From the NCBI GenBank assembly GCA_945871455.1, contig CAMBXJ010000243.1, positions 1-6,724 of the forward strand: a stretch of 6,724 nt of DNA, given 5' to 3'. The position numbers and the translations under genes are program-made. This DNA comes from Asaia bogorensis (lineage in GTDB: Bacteria; Pseudomonadota; Alphaproteobacteria; Acetobacterales; Acetobacteraceae). Each line of letters starts with the position of its first letter. The stretch's first letter is position 1. Under the pieces are notes generated by a model that saw only the letters and a list, made by a program, of their open reading frames with translations, searched no databases and was not told the DNA's origin. This document shows positions 4,746-6,724 of the stretch, piece by piece.

Positions 4746-5612
4746 TTACCAGCAGAACCGAGGCAGGGTCGCGACCGGCGCAACCCCGGCGGCCTGCGCG
4801 GCTGCTTCGGTCTTGACCGGATCGAAGCCCCCTGCCCCATCCGACAGGCTGGCCCCGTGAATTCCGTCCAGGACCCAGCAAACCGCCAGCCCCACCCCGG
4901 TGGCACCCGCGATATCGGTGTGCAGCGAGTCTCCAACGGCCAGCACCCGCTCGGAGGGGAGGTTCAAAACCTCCAGCACCGGACGATAGATTGCCGGATC
5001 GGGCTTGCCCACGGATCGCACGTCACCGCCCAGTTCCTGATAGCGGGCCGCCAGCGATCCGGCACAAAGGACGCGCACGCCGCCGCGGATCACCACCAGA
5101 TCCGGATTGCCGCAGATCATTTTCAGATTGGCCTTGGCGCAATCCTGCAACACCTGCTCGAACTCGTTCATATCGCTGGGATTGCGGTGATCGTCCGGGC
5201 CGGTGTTCAAAACGAAATCGGCATCTTCCGGCCGGTCCGTCACGATCAACGGCAGACCTTCCAGGACCGGCTTGTCACGCTCCGGCCCCAGATGGAACAC
5301 GCGCTGGCCGAGCCCGGCCCACCATGCGTCGGGCGGGGACAGCAGGGCGCGCCGCACGGCCTCTCCGCTGGTCAGGATGTCGGTGTAGAGCGCGTCCTCG
5401 ATCCCCATGCGCCGCATCATGGTCCGCACGGCGTCGTTGGGCCGCGGCACGTTGGACAGCAGCAAGGTGCGCTTGCCGGCATCGCGCAGGTGGCGCAGGC
5501 AATCGACCGAATGCGGAAAGGCGTTGACGCCGTCATGGATCACGCCCCACAGATCGAGCACGAAGCCATCGTAACGATCCGCCAACGGGGCAAAGCCGGA
5601 GAGGTGTTGCAT
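4746..5612 (-). CDS. HAD superfamily class IIA hydrolase-like protein (TIGR01459-type)
   Basis: Cytosolic NagD-like HAD protein; the substrate is unknown, and phosphatase activity is only presumed. It has 288 aa, normal for this subfamily. Motif I is FVLDLWGVIHDG at 17-28, with nucleophile D20 but Trp at position 22, where most HAD phosphatases have the general-acid Asp. Motif II is LLLSNVPRP at 50-58 (S53). The class-IIA cap covers roughly 80-190 and includes ICGNPDLVV at 166-174. Motif III is VGKPDPAIY at 201-209 (K203), and motif IV is VGDSLHTDIAGA from 226, with D228 and D233 for Mg2+. DLWGV-type motif I is, to my knowledge, common in this subfamily and not a local mutation. The ATG (5610-5612) directly follows the pyrD TAG (5613-5615), and AGGA lies 9 nt upstream inside pyrD, so translational coupling with pyrD is likely. 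Confidence 0.88.
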   Translation of the reverse strand: MQHLSGFAPLADRYDGFVLDLWGVIHDGVNAFPHSVDCLRHLRDAGKRTLLLSNVPRPNDAVRTMMRRMGIEDALYTDILTSGEAVRRALLSPPDAWWAGLGQRVFHLGPERDKPVLEGLPLIVTDRPEDADFVLNTGPDDHRNPSDMNEFEQVLQDCAKANLKMICGNPDLVVIRGGVRVLCAGSLAARYQELGGDVRSVGKPDPAIYRPVLEVLNLPSERVLAVGDSLHTDIAGATGVGLAVCWVLDGIHGASLSDGAGGFDPVKTEAAAQAAGVAPVATLPRFCW

Positions 5613-6695
5613 CTACGTTGATCCTGACAGTTGTTGGGCGCCGGTGCCGATCGCGTCCTCGATCCGGGCGAATCCGGATTCGCGCATCTCGGTCAGCAAT
5701 TGGCGTTTCAGACGGGGAATCATCGCCGGACCCTGATAGGCGAAGCCGGTGTAAAGCTGCACCAGGGACGCGCCGGCGCGGATTTTCGCAAATGCATCCC
5801 GGCCGTCGAACACGCCACCCGCGCCGATCAGCACCAAGCGCCCGCGCGCCAACAGGTAGGCCCGTGCCAGCATGCGGGTGGACAGTTCGAACAACGGCAC
5901 GCCGGACAACCCCCCCGCCTGTTCGCGCCGCGGGGAGCGCAGGTCGGACGGACGGCTGATGGTGGTGTTGCCCACCGTCAGCCCGGTGACACCGGCGGCG
6001 ACGCAGGTTTCCACCACGGCGGCCAGGCCGTCGTCGGACAGGTCAGGTGCCACTTTCACAAGCAACGGCGGTTTGCCGGGGACTTCAGCGACCGCGTTCA
6101 GTATTTCCCGCAACCGCTCCTCCGACTGCAGGTCGCGCAGGCCGGGCGTGTTGGGGGAGGAGACGTTGATGACGACATAATCGGCATGCGGCGCCACCGC
6201 GGCGATCAGCATCGGATAGTCGCGGACCGGGTCGGCTCCTTCCTTGTTGATGCCGACATTGGCCCCGAGCGGCACGATGCGGTCGGCCAACGCTGCCAGA
6301 TTGGCGCGATAGGCGTCCAAGCCGCCATTGTTGAAACCCATGCGGTTGATTACCGCCTGGTCCGGTTCCAACCGGAACAGCCTGGGGCGCGGATTGCCCG
6401 CCTGCGGGCGCGGCGTGACGGTGCCGGTTTCGACGAAGCCGAATCCCAGGCGCATCAGGCCGCGGACGGCGATGGCATTCTTGTCGAAACCAGCGGCGAG
6501 GCCGATCGGATTGGCAAAGCGCCGGCCCAGGGCAGTGACCGAAAGAGCGGGATCGTCCGGCGTGTTGGCACGTCCGGCCAGGCCCAGGCGCAAGGCCTGA
6601 AGGGCCAGGTCGTGGGCATTTTCCGGGTCCATCAGACGGAAAAGGGGCAGCAGAGCGGAGGCGATCTGGGGCGTCATGCGGGAGGGGTTATGCAT
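5613..6695 (-). CDS. pyrD: Dihydroorotate dehydrogenase, class 2 (quinone)
   Basis: FMN enzyme oxidising dihydroorotate to orotate in pyrimidine synthesis, passing electrons to the quinone pool at the inner membrane. It has 360 aa, a little longer than E. coli PyrD (336). The N-terminal segment LLPLFRLMDPENAHDLALQALR at 15-36 is the helical membrane-contact region that marks class 2. It continues with NPIGLAAGFDKNA at 62-74, ETGTVTPRPQAGNPRPRLFR at 89-108, NRMGFNNGG at 117-125 and NVSSPNTPGLRDLQ at 177-190, where S180 is the class 2 catalytic base. LVKVAPDLS, TVGNTT, IGAGGVFDG and LVQLYTGFAYQGP complete the FMN barrel. The start is taken at ATG 6693-6695; no Shine-Dalgarno is visible upstream, and an ATG six codons in (6675-6677) also precedes the conserved part, so the exact start is open. 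It is the first gene of a pair with the HAD gene; anything upstream lies outside the window. Confidence 0.96.
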   Translation of the reverse strand: MHNPSRMTPQIASALLPLFRLMDPENAHDLALQALRLGLAGRANTPDDPALSVTALGRRFANPIGLAAGFDKNAIAVRGLMRLGFGFVETGTVTPRPQAGNPRPRLFRLEPDQAVINRMGFNNGGLDAYRANLAALADRIVPLGANVGINKEGADPVRDYPMLIAAVAPHADYVVINVSSPNTPGLRDLQSEERLREILNAVAEVPGKPPLLVKVAPDLSDDGLAAVVETCVAAGVTGLTVGNTTISRPSDLRSPRREQAGGLSGVPLFELSTRMLARAYLLARGRLVLIGAGGVFDGRDAFAKIRAGASLVQLYTGFAYQGPAMIPRLKRQLLTEMRESGFARIEDAIGTGAQQLSGST

Positions 6696-6724
6696 GGATG
6701 GGCGCGGTGGGGGAAGGGCGGGGC

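Noticed and set aside
4719..5621. Long plus-strand open frame (300 codons) opposite the HAD gene
   Set aside because: It is the antisense shadow of the HAD gene, which has full motif support on the minus strand.

Overview
The window is GC-rich bacterial chromosome and reads as ordinary core genome. It most likely comes from an alphaproteobacterium in the Rhodospirillales/Acetobacteraceae range. That placement is inferred from the high GC, a MlaA-MlaC gene pair standing next to metF, a class 2 (quinone-linked) PyrD coupled to a HAD class-IIA protein, and a long palindromic intergenic repeat of a kind common in such genomes. No rRNA, tRNA, CRISPR array, prophage or intact insertion sequence was seen.

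Layout. Positions 1-635 (minus) hold the N-terminal 211 codons of a UvrD/PcrA-type helicase, cut by the window edge. It lies 63 nt downstream of metF (699-1667, minus), and the two are probably cotranscribed. A divergent control region (1668-1921) separates metF from mlaA. It holds a bulged hairpin in the metF leader and, on the plus strand, a promoter-like element followed by a perfect 12-bp hairpin in the mlaA leader. mlaA (1922-2764) and mlaC (2782-3408) form a tight plus-strand operon for outer-membrane phospholipid trafficking. A convergent 361-nt spacer (3409-3769) contains one hairpin after mlaC and two tandem hairpins after a minus-strand GNAT acetyltransferase gene (3770-4312). A 433-nt spacer (4313-4745) carries a 94-bp palindromic repeat and two further inverted repeats. 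Last is a minus-strand pair in which pyrD (5613-6695) abuts a HAD class-IIA gene (4746-5612): the stop of the first touches the ATG of the second.

How the genes work together. MlaA is the outer-membrane lipoprotein that removes misplaced phospholipid, and MlaC is its periplasmic carrier; the inner-membrane MlaFED transporter is not here. PyrD makes orotate for pyrimidine synthesis, and the HAD protein behind it is probably cotranscribed but has no assigned substrate. MetF supplies 5-methyl-THF for methionine synthesis, and UvrD acts in DNA repair.

No new multi-gene system was found. The points most worth a second look are non-coding: the metF leader structure, strand-specific hairpins around the GNAT and mlaC 3' ends, and the cluster of palindromes at 4423-4740. 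Two protein points also stand out: a twin-arginine-like signal on MlaC, and a Trp in place of the second catalytic Asp in the HAD protein.
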